A stretch of 35,241 nucleotides of DNA from Candidatus Methanoperedens sp. (GCA_028715885.1 JAQUQX010000016.1:1-35241), one strand, 5' to 3'; counted from the stretch's first letter, positions 1 to 8,094 are shown. Numbers and translations: made by a program. The notes: generated from the sequence alone by a model not told the origin.

Positions 1-183
1 TTCCTTAGCATGGTCTATATAGTTGAGTCCTACGCAGATTATTTTGCTGGGTTGCGTTGGCGGCAGCAACTGGAGTTCTGAAAGCAAAAACGTATCACAG
101 TAAAGGTCATTTTTAACAATGACCCGCATACCCTTAACCTCGCCGTAGAATATTTCATTCCCGCATTTGAATCTTCCAATCAT
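1..183 (-). CDS. Fumarylacetoacetate hydrolase (FAH) family protein, N-terminal part
   Basis: This is the first 61 codons of a minus-strand gene that runs off the left edge of the window. The ATG is at 183-181 and the frame stays open to base 1. The translation begins MIGRFKCGNEIFYGEV and reaches KIICVGLNYIDHAKE. That last stretch is the hallmark entry into the catalytic FAH fold, where GLNY/DHA is typical of 2-hydroxyhepta-2,4-diene-1,7-dioate isomerase or acylpyruvase-like members. The family cleaves or isomerises beta-diketo acids and uses a divalent metal; the metal-binding Glu residues lie outside the window. The exact substrate cannot be read from this piece. It is divergent from the flavoprotein gene at 495. 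Confidence 0.82.
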   Translation of the reverse strand, partial: MIGRFKCGNEIFYGEVKGMRVIVKNDLYCDTFLLSELQLLPPTQPSKIICVGLNYIDHAKE

Positions 184-286
184 AATACATTTAGCCTGTT
201 ATCCTGTGCCCTCTGTTTGTTCATGTGCATCTTTCCCTATTAATATTTTGATGCGGCATGAACATATAATTTCCCAAAATGAAGCT

Positions 287-306
287 CCCCACAGCAAGCT
301 GTGGGG
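287..306. repeat. Hairpin repeat, copy 1
   Basis: This is a perfect inverted repeat (CCCCACAG, CAAG loop, CTGTGGGG) followed by TATC. It shares the core CAGCAAGCTG and the trailing GGGGTAT with the copy at 357-372, and the outer stem pair differs in a base-pair-preserving way. Such short palindromes resemble REP-like elements or the subterminal hairpins of IS200/IS605-type elements. No transposase is adjacent, so the assignment is inference. The rest of the 311-base gap (184-494) shows no gene that I can support. Confidence 0.7.
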
Positions 307-356
307 TATCTCATGGCTCCTCGACTGTTGTTGCTCTTCCAATCGGCTGTACCCAA

Positions 357-372
357 CCGCAGCAAGCTGCGG
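357..372. repeat. Hairpin repeat, copy 2
   Basis: The stem is CCGCAG, loop CAAG, CTGCGG, followed by GGTAT. It is the second copy of the element at 287-306, 70 bases downstream in the same orientation. Relative to copy 1, an A-T pair in the stem is replaced by G-C on both sides, so the structure rather than the sequence is kept. Confidence 0.68.
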
Positions 373-483
373 GGTATTCCGATAAAATAAACATCTTAAA
401 AGCAAAACCCAGCCTGACTTCAAGACGCATCACCCTTGATAGCACACAAAAGCTATTTGATAAATCGAGACCATTTCAATCAA

Positions 484-489
484 AGGTGA
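484..489 (+). promoter_or_regulatory. Ribosome binding site deciding the Isf start
   Basis: AGGTGA matches the archaeal anti-Shine-Dalgarno well and lies five bases upstream of GTG 495. It argues against the much longer open frame that would translate the hairpin repeats at 287-372. Confidence 0.65.
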
Positions 490-494
490 ATATC

Positions 495-1127
495 GTGGGC
501 GAAAATATCAGACTATTCGGGATTTCGGGAAGCCCGAGAAAAGGCGCAACGGATTATATCGTACTGGAAGCGTTGAAATACGCAGAGGAGAAATACAGCG
601 CAGAGACCGGATACTTCCCTGCGATGGGCAAGAAAATAAACTTCTGCATACACTGTGACTACTGCATTCGTGAGAAAAAAGGGTGTATTCATAACGATGA
701 CATGCAGGAGGTCTATACTAAACTCAAATGGGCGGACGCGCTAATAATCGCAACGCCGGTATATCAGGGCATGGTGAGCGGGCAGACAAAAGTTATCATG
801 GACAGGTGCAGGGCGGCTGCAGCGCAGAATCCACATTTTATCCTGAACAAGCCCGGCGCAGCTTTTGCAGTCGGGGGCGACAGAATCGGGGGGCAGGAAC
901 CCTCGATACAGGCAATACTCAATTTTTATATCATAAATGAGGCGCTACCTGTGGGCGGGGGCTCATTCGGCGCAAACCTGGGCGGGACATTCTGGTCAAA
1001 AGATATGGGCGCAGAGGGCGCAAAGGAAGACGAGGAAGGGTTGAAAAGTATGCGCAAGACCATCGACAGGTTAATGAAACTGACTTTGGTTGTAAAGAAA
1101 ACCGGGAAACTTAATAAAAACCGATGA
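495..1127 (+). CDS. Iron-sulfur flavoprotein (Isf-like, NADPH-dependent FMN reductase family)
   Basis: This is a flavodoxin-fold redox protein of about 210 residues. Near the N-terminus it has the FMN phosphate-binding stretch LFGISGSPRKGATD. A compact cysteine motif follows, Cys51-x2-Cys54-x2-Cys57-x6-Cys64, which is the signature of the Methanosarcina Isf family that binds a [4Fe-4S] cluster next to FMN. Later conserved pieces are the ATPVYQG flavin loop and the VGGDRIGGQE region. Isf proteins pass electrons between ferredoxin and acceptors such as oxygen species. The frame is open from 279, but that upstream part crosses the hairpin repeats. A Shine-Dalgarno AGGTGA at 484-489 sits five bases before a GTG at 495, so I choose GTG 495. 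Confidence 0.85.
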   Translation: MGENIRLFGISGSPRKGATDYIVLEALKYAEEKYSAETGYFPAMGKKINFCIHCDYCIREKKGCIHNDDMQEVYTKLKWADALIIATPVYQGMVSGQTKVIMDRCRAAAAQNPHFILNKPGAAFAVGGDRIGGQEPSIQAILNFYIINEALPVGGGSFGANLGGTFWSKDMGAEGAKEDEEGLKSMRKTIDRLMKLTLVVKKTGKLNKNR

Positions 1128-1181
1128 ACTTAAAACGTTTTGGCAATATTAAAATAGACCTGTAACTTATTGACAATAATT

Positions 1182-2261
1182 ATGGGAGATACTCCAGCGC
1201 TTAAACCTTTGGAAATCAATAACATTACTATACCTAACCGCATCGTTTTCCCGGCTGTCCAAACAAATTTCGCTACAAGAGAAGGGTTTGTCACAGAAAG
1301 ATTGCTCAGGATGTACGGGAAAATAGCACACGGGGGATGCGGCTTGATAATAGCCGGATGTATCGCGGTTTCGGACGACGGCGCCCCGAGTACCAATGTT
1401 TTGAGAATAAACAGTGATAAACATATTGCTTCCCTTAAAGAGCTATTTGCAATCATCAGGGAAAATGGCGCAGTACCGGCAGCCCAGTTGATGCATGCGG
1501 GGCGGCAGACCCTATCCGCGATGACCGGTCATTCGCTCGTAGCGCCATCTGCCATTCCCTGTCCGGTCATGAAAGAGACACCGCTCGAACTTGACAATAG
1601 CGGGATAAAGAGGATTCAGGGTGATTTTGCAAAGGCTGCGGGCAGGGCGAAAAAAGCCGGGGCGGAATTGATTGAACTTCATGGCGCTTTTGGATACCTG
1701 ATTGGCGGATTCCTTTCGCCATATTCGAATAAACGCACGGATGAATACGGCACGGATAAGGCGCTATTCTTTACCGAGATAATCGAAAAAGTCAAAACAA
1801 AAGTCGGGGAGACACCTGTTTCATGCCGCATCAGCGCGGATGAATTCGTTGATGGCGGGCTGACTCTCGATGAGACCGGAAAAATCGCTCCCCGCCTTGT
1901 TAAAGCCGGGGCAGATGTCATCAGCGTCGGCGCGGGAACGTATGCAAGCATGAACCACATGGCGCCCACAATGGACATGGGCGAGGGCGTACATGTTCAT
2001 CTGGCTAAAGGAATTCGCGATTCTGTGGATGCGCCTGTGATATGCGCGGGAAATATACGAAGCATGTCATATGCAAATGACATAATTTCAGGAAAGAAAG
2101 CAGACCTTGTCGCGATATGCAGACCGCAGGTGGCAGACCCGTTCTTTGTCAAAAAATCCATAAATAACGAATCTGTTGTGCAATGTACGGACTGCGGCAC
2201 ATGCTTATTCTTCTTGCATGGCGCGAGTGCTGTTTCATGCCCGCAAAACCCGGAGCTTTAG
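1182..2261 (+). CDS. Old yellow enzyme family NADH:flavin oxidoreductase with a C-terminal Fe-S motif
   Basis: This is an FMN TIM-barrel oxidoreductase of about 359 residues. It starts with the usual LKPLEINNITIPNRIVFPA segment, has QLMHAGRQ, and carries the family motif GGFLSPYSNKRTDEYG near residue 175. The end has Cys335-x2-Cys338-x2-Cys341-x11-Cys353, the [4Fe-4S] site of the 2,4-dienoyl-CoA reductase/trimethylamine dehydrogenase branch. The protein stops right after this motif, so the FAD/NAD(P)-binding domains of the long members are absent and another protein must supply electrons. The frame also allows a TTG at 1170, but ATG 1182 lies about 30 bases after a TATA-like AATATTAAAA (1145-1154), so a leaderless transcript is likely. 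The histidine kinase start follows four bases after its stop. Confidence 0.87.
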   Translation: MGDTPALKPLEINNITIPNRIVFPAVQTNFATREGFVTERLLRMYGKIAHGGCGLIIAGCIAVSDDGAPSTNVLRINSDKHIASLKELFAIIRENGAVPAAQLMHAGRQTLSAMTGHSLVAPSAIPCPVMKETPLELDNSGIKRIQGDFAKAAGRAKKAGAELIELHGAFGYLIGGFLSPYSNKRTDEYGTDKALFFTEIIEKVKTKVGETPVSCRISADEFVDGGLTLDETGKIAPRLVKAGADVISVGAGTYASMNHMAPTMDMGEGVHVHLAKGIRDSVDAPVICAGNIRSMSYANDIISGKKADLVAICRPQVADPFFVKKSINNESVVQCTDCGTCLFFLHGASAVSCPQNPEL

Positions 2262-2265
2262 GATT

Positions 2266-4017
2266 ATGGTTTGTGATGAAAAATCAAAACTCAAGGCGCT
2301 GTCTGATATAGCGTCCATAGATATCACGCATGAATTTGGTTCTATCCTGCAAAACATCCTCAAAATAACATACGAAACGATGAATGCACATTCATGCACA
2401 ATGATGCTGATCGAAGAAAATAACAAACTCAAGATGATGGCATCATACGGATTGGCGCCTGATTATCCTGAAAGGGTGCATGAAGCTGCAAAAAAAGCGG
2501 GCGTGCCTTTGACATTCAGTCCGTCTGGAGTGGTTTTAGAGACTGGTAAGTGTTACATCGTCCCGAATGTATTCGACGAACCAAGATGTAAACCGTGGGA
2601 TAATTTAGCTAAAGAATTTGGATTTTCATCCCAGATATTTACTCCGATGAAAACTGGTTTGAAGATTATAGGGCTATTAAATGTTTATATGGTAGACCCT
2701 CACCAATTCACGGAAGAAGAGATTAATTTTGTAGCCATAGCCGCATCCCAGGCTTCATACGTGATCGAAAATGCCAGAATGTGCCGCACATTGAAAAACA
2801 ATATTTCGGAACTTAATGATTATAAGGAAAATCTCGAAAAGAAAATAAAGGAAACGCATAAGAGATTATATGAATCCGAGGCAAAATTCCGCGACCTTTT
2901 CGAGAATGCCAGTGATTTCATCTGGGCATCGGATGCTGAGGGTTACCTGATTACGATTAACAATGCAGGACTCAAGATATTTGGATGCAAAATGGACGAA
3001 ATAATAGGCACTCATTTTACAAAATGGTTCACGCCCGATAGCATTAAAATCGTACAGGATGATTTGAAAAAACATATCTCTGGGGAAAAGGTAGAACAAT
3101 CGATAACAGTTGAGATTGTTAGTAAGAACGGGGAACATAGATGGCTGGAGATACGCACCGGGGCGATCAACGAGGAAAACGGCGTGAAAGGACTCCATGG
3201 CATAGGCAGGGACATAACTGAAAAAAGAAGGCTGGAGCAGGAGCTCAGGGAATACAATGAAAAATTACAGGAATCCTATGAAGAGCTCAAGGAAGCTGAC
3301 AGGATAAAAACCGAGTTCATATCAAATATAACCCATGAATTATTCACGCCCATGACGTCCATTAAAGGATTTGCGGAATTACTAAGGGACGAAACGATGG
3401 GAAATATTAATGATGAACAACAAAAGAGCCTGGAAATTATTCTGCGGAACTCGGACAGGTTAATCAGGCTTATTAAGGAATTACTGGACGCTGCACACCT
3501 CAAAAAAAATAGAATGGGGCTGCAATTTGGTCTGGTTTCGCTAAACAGCATTCTCTCAAAATCAATACAGGACATACATCCCCAGGCTAAAGATAAACAT
3601 ATTACCATAATCCAGGATATCCAACCGCTTCCCCGTGTATGGGGGGATGAAGAAAGACTTATGGAGGTTATGACGAATTTACTTTCCAATGCGATAAAAT
3701 TCACGCCGCAAAAAGGTAAAATAACAGTAGCCGCAGGCGAGGACACGAATCACGTTAATATCAGTGTAGCCGATACAGGTATCGGTATTCCGGCTGAAAA
3801 ACTTTCATGCATATTCGACAGGTTCTACCAGGTGGACGGTTCAACAAGCAGAAAATACGGCGGCGTCGGACTCGGGCTTTCGATATGCAAAGGCATACTA
3901 GAAAAACACAAAGGCTCCATCCGGGCTGAAAGCAATGGAAATGGCAGTACTTTTCACATAACGCTGCCCAAATTGGCGCCGTTTGAAGGAGAATGGAATG
4001 TTCAACCCGGCTCTTGA
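2266..4017 (+). CDS. Hybrid-sensing histidine kinase (GAF-PAS-HisKA-HATPase)
   Basis: This is a soluble sensor kinase of about 583 residues with no membrane segment. A GAF domain fills roughly residues 15-170, a coiled coil 175-205, and a PAS domain starts at FRDLFENASDFIW (about 205) and ends in GIGRDITEKRR (about 315). The phosphoacceptor is His357 in THELFTP, where Phe replaces the common Arg. The ATPase has the N box with Asn471 and Asn475, DTGIGIPAEK near 503 and a GGVGLGLSI loop near 531. No response regulator lies nearby. ATG 2266 is chosen because it follows the oxidoreductase stop by four bases, with GGAG at 2252-2255; the longer open frame from 2176 overlaps the upstream gene. Co-transcription with the flavoenzyme suggests redox or ligand sensing, which is inference. 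Confidence 0.9.
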   Translation: MVCDEKSKLKALSDIASIDITHEFGSILQNILKITYETMNAHSCTMMLIEENNKLKMMASYGLAPDYPERVHEAAKKAGVPLTFSPSGVVLETGKCYIVPNVFDEPRCKPWDNLAKEFGFSSQIFTPMKTGLKIIGLLNVYMVDPHQFTEEEINFVAIAASQASYVIENARMCRTLKNNISELNDYKENLEKKIKETHKRLYESEAKFRDLFENASDFIWASDAEGYLITINNAGLKIFGCKMDEIIGTHFTKWFTPDSIKIVQDDLKKHISGEKVEQSITVEIVSKNGEHRWLEIRTGAINEENGVKGLHGIGRDITEKRRLEQELREYNEKLQESYEELKEADRIKTEFISNITHELFTPMTSIKGFAELLRDETMGNINDEQQKSLEIILRNSDRLIRLIKELLDAAHLKKNRMGLQFGLVSLNSILSKSIQDIHPQAKDKHITIIQDIQPLPRVWGDEERLMEVMTNLLSNAIKFTPQKGKITVAAGEDTNHVNISVADTGIGIPAEKLSCIFDRFYQVDGSTSRKYGGVGLGLSICKGILEKHKGSIRAESNGNGSTFHITLPKLAPFEGEWNVQPGS

Positions 4018-4164
4018 AGCAAGCATGACAGGAATATGGTAATCTTCGTTTTCATAGGGCGGTCGCCTTCAGCTTAGCACAGGTCTGAATATCTATCCTG
4101 GCATTCGGGCAGCATGATGAAGCGGCTGCATGGGCAATGACAGGCATAATGGTATTTGCGGTTT

Positions 4165-4671
4165 TTAACAGCCCAGATACTCTCCCTGTATCTTCACAAC
4201 CTCGGTGCTGTCCTTTGCCTTGGAATACCTTTCCAGAGGTTCCTGGTTTAGTTCCAAAAAAATCGGCCCCCATTTGAACTTGTTGAGGATGAGCGCAGCC
4301 TGCTCTTTCTCACCGAGTATGTAGAGCGCAGCAGCAAAAGCCTCAACAGTGCTGAGCTTGAAAGGCTTGCCGAAGTTCACGGCATTGGCAGCGAGCAGGT
4401 AGGGAAGGGCGCGGTGTCTCAGCCTGAGTTTTTGCAGCATCGGGAATACGCGCTCCACCTCCACCCACGAGCAGTCGAGCACAACGATGCCCCTGCCTGC
4501 ATTATCAGAGGGAGAGAGAGCCTGCTCGGAAAACGGGTCAAGAAATATGGCTTCCGGGGGAAGTGTTCTGGGAGAATCATGCAGCGTTGCGAGCTTGAAT
4601 CTGGCGAGCTTTTTTCCTGTGCACTTCTTGGGGTCGCACTGGTTGGCATGATAGAGGTGAAGGGGAATCAT
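4165..4671 (-). CDS. tsr3: Tsr3-type rRNA aminocarboxypropyltransferase (DUF367)
   Basis: This SPOUT-like enzyme transfers an aminocarboxypropyl group from S-adenosylmethionine to a hypermodified small-subunit rRNA nucleotide near the P site. Visible features are an N-terminal RLI-type motif ([17 protein letters not shown]), [12 protein letters not shown] in the middle, and [18 protein letters not shown] followed by [15 protein letters not shown], which together are diagnostic for the family. The reading starts at Met 4671, giving 168 residues close to the typical archaeal N-terminus. An in-frame ATG at 4713 would add 14 residues and overlap the DUF262 gene by 17 bases. Neither start has a clear ribosome binding site. 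Rli1, encoded at 32464, shares the N-terminal RLI motif and also acts on ribosomes. Confidence 0.88.
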   Translation of the reverse strand: MIPLHLYHANQCDPKKCTGKKLARFKLATLHDSPRTLPPEAIFLDPFSEQALSPSDNAGRGIVVLDCSWVEVERVFPMLQKLRLRHRALPYLLAANAVNFGKPFKLSTVEAFAAALYILGEKEQAALILNKFKWGPIFLELNQEPLERYSKAKDSTEVVKIQGEYLGC

Positions 4672-4696
4672 ACGGTATAATTGATACTGCAGGGTA

Positions 4697-6469
4697 TTAT
4701 CCACTATTTTCATTAGAAATTCTAAATAATTCCGAAGCTTGGTTAATCAATTTATCATTTCTAGCTTGTATATCTTTAATAGTCCATGTATCTTTATTGC
4801 ACAATTCTTTGTTAAGGTATAATCCATTTTTATAACCAACATAATCACCTTTATTATCTTGTCTATCTCGTTTCTTTTCAAATGATAGATTACCCAGAGT
4901 TGGATTATAACCAGTAAGTGTTAAATTACCTAATTTATGAGCCCAATCTGTCTTTAATTTTTTTGCTTCTTCATAATTTCCATTTGATATCATATCAACC
5001 CATGGTTTTGGAATGTTGTCTCCCTCTGGAAATATATGTTCTATTGTCCATGCATATTTATTATCATCTTTTTTCCATAAATCCGTATAAATTTCTTTTG
5101 TTTGATGAGTTTCTTCCATTTTGCAAAGTATAAAGCGGGCAACATCTACATTTTCTTCATAGATATGTCCCCTTAATTTTTCTTCAAATATTTCTAAACG
5201 AGCAAATCTATTAGGCTGAGTCAAGTAATTGATAATTATTTGTGATGAAAGATTGTTTTTATTTTTTTCACATTCATCTACTAATCCTATGAATATAGAA
5301 TCAAGGTCTCGTGTACCTGGGATGTCCGTTAGATTTCTTCTCACAAAATATTTTACAAGAAAATCTATGGATTCTTCGATTAATTCAATATTATCCTTAT
5401 GCTCACAAAACAAATAAAGTAAAAAAGTATAGGATGGCGCGGCTTGAATATGCAATAAATCAGTTAATTTTTTAGAATAGGCATTATGATTTTCATTATT
5501 TTGAGGTTTTATAAAACAACTATACATTTTTGATTTTTCTACTAATTCGTTGAAAATAAGATTAACATCTGTTTTTATTAACTCTTCATATATTTTAATT
5601 AAATTTGATTTAGTTGCCTTTGGAATTCCTTTTATTTTTATTTCATTTCTATATCTAAAAGCGTTGTAATATTGCCTTAGAAATCTTTCTTGAATTGGAT
5701 AATCAGATAAATTCTCAACTAATTTTATCCATTCACTAAAAGCATCTTCTATTGATTTGATTTCTCTGTTTTCTAACTCGGATAAAACATTATTTTTTAT
5801 TAAATCAATTGGCGATAATGGTTCCCCTCGATTATTTAAACTTTCAAAAAGAACATAAGCATCTGAATGACTATTCACATCGATTTTGACGACCACAGCA
5901 GAATCAATTTTTTCTAATATTTCAATAATTTTTTCAAACTCATAATCTGAAATCCGCTTTTTGAAATATTGGTATGCTCTATATATCTTTCTATTACCTA
6001 AATTGGATGGCTTATTTGCATTATTAAGAATTTTTATTTCATTTAATACAGAAATATAATCTATTAAATTTTGATTTTGTTCCGAAAGTTGAAGTTTCAA
6101 TTCATTCGTATGTTTTTGTATTAATTTATATTTGAGATTAGTTCTCTGAGCTATAAAATCGTCATCTGTTCTAGTCTCTTTCGCATATCTTTCGTAAATT
6201 GCAGCATATAACAAAGAAATAGTAATGAGTCTCTGTTGCCCATCTATAATTTCATGTTCAGTGTTACCTAAAACTTGAGATATTATTTTTGGAATTGAGA
6301 TAACAGTACCAAGAAAATATCCTTTTTCATTATCTAATAAATCATTAAATAAATTTTCCCAATGTTCTCTTCTCCAGACATATTCTCTCTGAAATCTTGG
6401 AATAACATATTTTACCGTATCAATACCAAAAATATTTGATATAGGATGTTGATAAGCGGACTGTATCAT
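4697..6469 (-). CDS. GmrSD-like DUF262/DUF1524 defence protein
   Basis: This is a 590-residue single-chain protein. The N-terminal DUF262 (ParB/Srx-like NTPase) domain shows [10 protein letters not shown] around residues 23-32 and DGQQRL at 76-81. The C-terminal DUF1524 HNH-type nuclease has IEHIFPE near residue 478, then [20 protein letters not shown] and KKRD. This architecture is that of Type IV modification-dependent restriction (GmrSD) and related anti-phage proteins that cut modified or foreign DNA using nucleotide hydrolysis. The gene is visibly more AT-rich than tsr3 and hdrC on either side, which suggests horizontal transfer. No methyltransferase or other restriction subunit is next to it. 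Its 3' end sits against tsr3. Confidence 0.88.
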   Translation of the reverse strand: MIQSAYQHPISNIFGIDTVKYVIPRFQREYVWRREHWENLFNDLLDNEKGYFLGTVISIPKIISQVLGNTEHEIIDGQQRLITISLLYAAIYERYAKETRTDDDFIAQRTNLKYKLIQKHTNELKLQLSEQNQNLIDYISVLNEIKILNNANKPSNLGNRKIYRAYQYFKKRISDYEFEKIIEILEKIDSAVVVKIDVNSHSDAYVLFESLNNRGEPLSPIDLIKNNVLSELENREIKSIEDAFSEWIKLVENLSDYPIQERFLRQYYNAFRYRNEIKIKGIPKATKSNLIKIYEELIKTDVNLIFNELVEKSKMYSCFIKPQNNENHNAYSKKLTDLLHIQAAPSYTFLLYLFCEHKDNIELIEESIDFLVKYFVRRNLTDIPGTRDLDSIFIGLVDECEKNKNNLSSQIIINYLTQPNRFARLEIFEEKLRGHIYEENVDVARFILCKMEETHQTKEIYTDLWKKDDNKYAWTIEHIFPEGDNIPKPWVDMISNGNYEEAKKLKTDWAHKLGNLTLTGYNPTLGNLSFEKKRDRQDNKGDYVGYKNGLYLNKELCNKDTWTIKDIQARNDKLINQASELFRISNENSG

Positions 6470-6550
6470 TTTAATTCCATCTCCATATTTTTTGAATCGG
6501 TTAAATACTTGATTTGGTCTTATATTAACTTGGCGTTATCACATCCATTT

Positions 6551-6577
6551 CTTTGCGTCCTTTGCGCTCTTTGCGGT
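6551..6577. repeat. Three tandem 9-base units with core CTTTGCG
   Basis: CTTTGCG recurs at 6551, 6560 and 6569 with an exact nine-base period and two variable bases between cores. It lies in the intergenic region between the divergent DUF262 and hdrC genes. The forward frame reads LCVLCALCG, which would look like a cysteine-rich peptide, but it is a property of the repeat and not evidence of a gene. Confidence 0.75.
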
Positions 6578-6626
6578 GTGTATCTAATATCTACTCTCAT
6601 GTTTAAACCCAAAAATCCCTTAAACC

Positions 6627-6634
6627 CTTAAATA
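6627..6634 (+). promoter_or_regulatory. TATA-like box for hdrCB
   Basis: CTTAAATA lies about 29 bases before the hdrC ATG at 6659, with no ribosome binding site between. This fits a leaderless or nearly leaderless archaeal transcript. Confidence 0.5.
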
Positions 6635-6658
6635 CAAGTTTCCACATTATTCCCTTCA

Positions 6659-7099
6659 ATGAAAAGCTCCGAAATACTCACCTGTTTCCAGTGCGGCACA
6701 TGCACAGGCAGTTGCCCCTCAGGCAGGTACACAAGCCTGAACGTCAGGAGGATTGTCAAGGATTCGGTAAAGAAAGACATCTCGGGCGAGCCTGACCTCT
6801 GGATGTGCACCACCTGCTACAACTGCCAGGAAAGATGCCCGCGCAGCATAAAGGTTACAGACGCCATACTCCAACTTCGAAGCGAAGCAGTGAAAAAAGG
6901 CAGGATACTTCCTGCCCACAGGAAAGTGTGCAGGTTCCTCATTAAAACCGGACATGCCATCCCGATTGACGATGTCCACAGCGCCATACGGAAAAAAATC
7001 GGGCTTGGCGCCCCTGAAACAGTCCACAAATACCCCGAAGCCTTAAAAGAAGTGAAAAAAATTCTCAAATCAACAGGATTCGATGAGCTGGTAAAATAA
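6659..7099 (+). CDS. hdrC: CoB-CoM heterodisulfide reductase subunit C (HdrC-like)
   Basis: This is a 146-residue electron-transfer subunit with two [4Fe-4S] sites: Cys9-x2-Cys12-x2-Cys15-x3-Cys19 and Cys50-x2-Cys53-x2-Cys56-x3-Cys60. In the soluble HdrABC complex HdrC relays electrons between HdrA and the catalytic HdrB. The length and the direct coupling to hdrB fit HdrC rather than a generic ferredoxin. Its TAA overlaps the hdrB ATG (TAATG), so translation is coupled. There is no hdrA in the window, so the partner is encoded elsewhere or is a different electron donor. Confidence 0.9.
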   Translation: MKSSEILTCFQCGTCTGSCPSGRYTSLNVRRIVKDSVKKDISGEPDLWMCTTCYNCQERCPRSIKVTDAILQLRSEAVKKGRILPAHRKVCRFLIKTGHAIPIDDVHSAIRKKIGLGAPETVHKYPEALKEVKKILKSTGFDELVK

Positions 7100-8007
7100 T
7101 GAAAGAATTATCCCTTTTCCTGGGATGCCTCATCCCCAACCGTTATCCGGGCATAGAAAAAGCCACAAAACTCGTCCTTGACAGGCTCGGAATTAAATGG
7201 AGCGAACTGAAAGAAGCTTCGTGCTGCCCTGCGCCCGGGGTTTTCCGCTCGTTTGATAAAATTACATGGCTTACCGTTGCCTCAAGGAACCTTGCGCTGG
7301 CTGAGGAAAAGGATACGGATATACTCACGATATGCAACGGCTGCTTCAGTTCTTTGATGGACGCAAACAACATCCTGAAAAACGATGCCGTGCTTCGAGA
7401 TGAAGTGAACAGCCATCTTAAAAAGATAGGTAAGGAATATACCGGAACTGTCGAGGTCAGGCACATAATCGATTTTCTCTATAAGGATATAGGCGCTCAT
7501 AAAGTAAGAAATGCAATCGAGAAGCCTCTTGAAGTCAGGGCTGCCGTGCATTACGGATGCCATCTCCTGAAACCCACGAAGGACAGGAAACTTGGAGGTG
7601 CAGAATGCCCGGTGTTTTTCGACGAACTTGTGGAGGCAACAGGCGCGGTGAGCGTGCCGTACGAAGGCAAAACGAGCTGCTGCGGCGCAGGCGGAGGCGT
7701 TCGGTCTGCAATGCTTGAAACCTCGCTGAAGATGACTGAATACAAGCTTGAACGCATGAAAAAAGCTGGCGTTGACTGCATCGTGGACGCATGTCCTTTC
7801 TGCCACCTGCAGTACGACGGGGGGCAGGTGGAACTGGCAAAAGCCGGCAAAACATATAACCTGCCTGTGATTCATTATAGCCAGTTCCTGGGGCTTGCAT
7901 TTGGATATACGCCCGAAGAGGTGGGGCTTCACCTGAATGCAATAGTAAGCCCTGGATTTGAAGAGAAAATAGCAAGCATACAAAAAGGGAACAAGCTTCT
8001 TGAATGA
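7099..8007 (+). CDS. hdrB: CoB-CoM heterodisulfide reductase subunit B (HdrB-like)
   Basis: This is the 302-residue catalytic subunit with two CCG domains. The first is Cys10-x31-CysCys(42,43)-x35-Cys79-x2-Cys82. The second is Cys154-x39-CysCys(194,195)-x36-Cys232-x2-Cys235. Both match the published CX31-39CCX35-36CXXC pattern that binds the noncubane [4Fe-4S] clusters which cleave the CoM-S-S-CoB disulfide. All ten cysteines are present, so the protein looks functional. It starts inside the hdrC stop. Outside true methanogens, HdrB-like proteins can act on other disulfide or thiol substrates, so the physiological acceptor here is inference. Confidence 0.92.
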   Translation: MKELSLFLGCLIPNRYPGIEKATKLVLDRLGIKWSELKEASCCPAPGVFRSFDKITWLTVASRNLALAEEKDTDILTICNGCFSSLMDANNILKNDAVLRDEVNSHLKKIGKEYTGTVEVRHIIDFLYKDIGAHKVRNAIEKPLEVRAAVHYGCHLLKPTKDRKLGGAECPVFFDELVEATGAVSVPYEGKTSCCGAGGGVRSAMLETSLKMTEYKLERMKKAGVDCIVDACPFCHLQYDGGQVELAKAGKTYNLPVIHYSQFLGLAFGYTPEEVGLHLNAIVSPGFEEKIASIQKGNKLLE

Positions 8008-8022
8008 TTTTTAAAAGGGATT

Positions 8023-8073
8023 AGTGGGCAGGAGGGTTGATGGTGGTTGCAAAAAAGTTATTTTCTGCCCACT
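8023..8073. repeat. Inverted repeat downstream of hdrB
   Basis: AGTGGGCAG (8023-8031) and CTGCCCACT (8065-8073) are exact nine-base complements around a 33-base spacer. The repeat starts 16 bases after the hdrB stop and ends just before the 18-base palindrome at 8077. It could be a transcript-end structure or the trace of an insertion-element end. Confidence 0.55.
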
Positions 8074-8076
8074 ATA

Positions 8077-8094
8077 GTTCGTATATATACGAAC
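8077..8094. promoter_or_regulatory. Perfect 18-base palindrome
   Basis: GTTCGTATATATACGAAC reads identically on both strands. The size and symmetry fit a dimeric regulator site, and the TATATA centre could also be a promoter element. The half-site ACGAAC recurs upstream of the YHS-domain gene at 35035-35069. No bound protein can be named. Confidence 0.5.

Noticed and set aside
279-494. 72-residue N-terminal extension of the Isf-like frame
   Set aside because: It translates both hairpin repeats, and the family start plus AGGTGA ribosome binding site point to GTG 495.
2176-2265. 30-residue N-terminal extension of the histidine kinase
   Set aside because: It overlaps the end of the oxidoreductase in another frame; ATG 2266 four bases after the stop is the more natural start.
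6551-6577. Possible CRISPR-like repeat array
   Set aside because: Units are only nine bases with two-base variable parts and no spacers of protospacer length; no cas gene is present.
6446-6631. 61-residue forward frame containing LCVLCALCG
   Set aside because: It overlaps the DUF262 start, and its cysteine-rich part is produced by the nonamer repeat at 6551-6577; there is no ribosome binding site.
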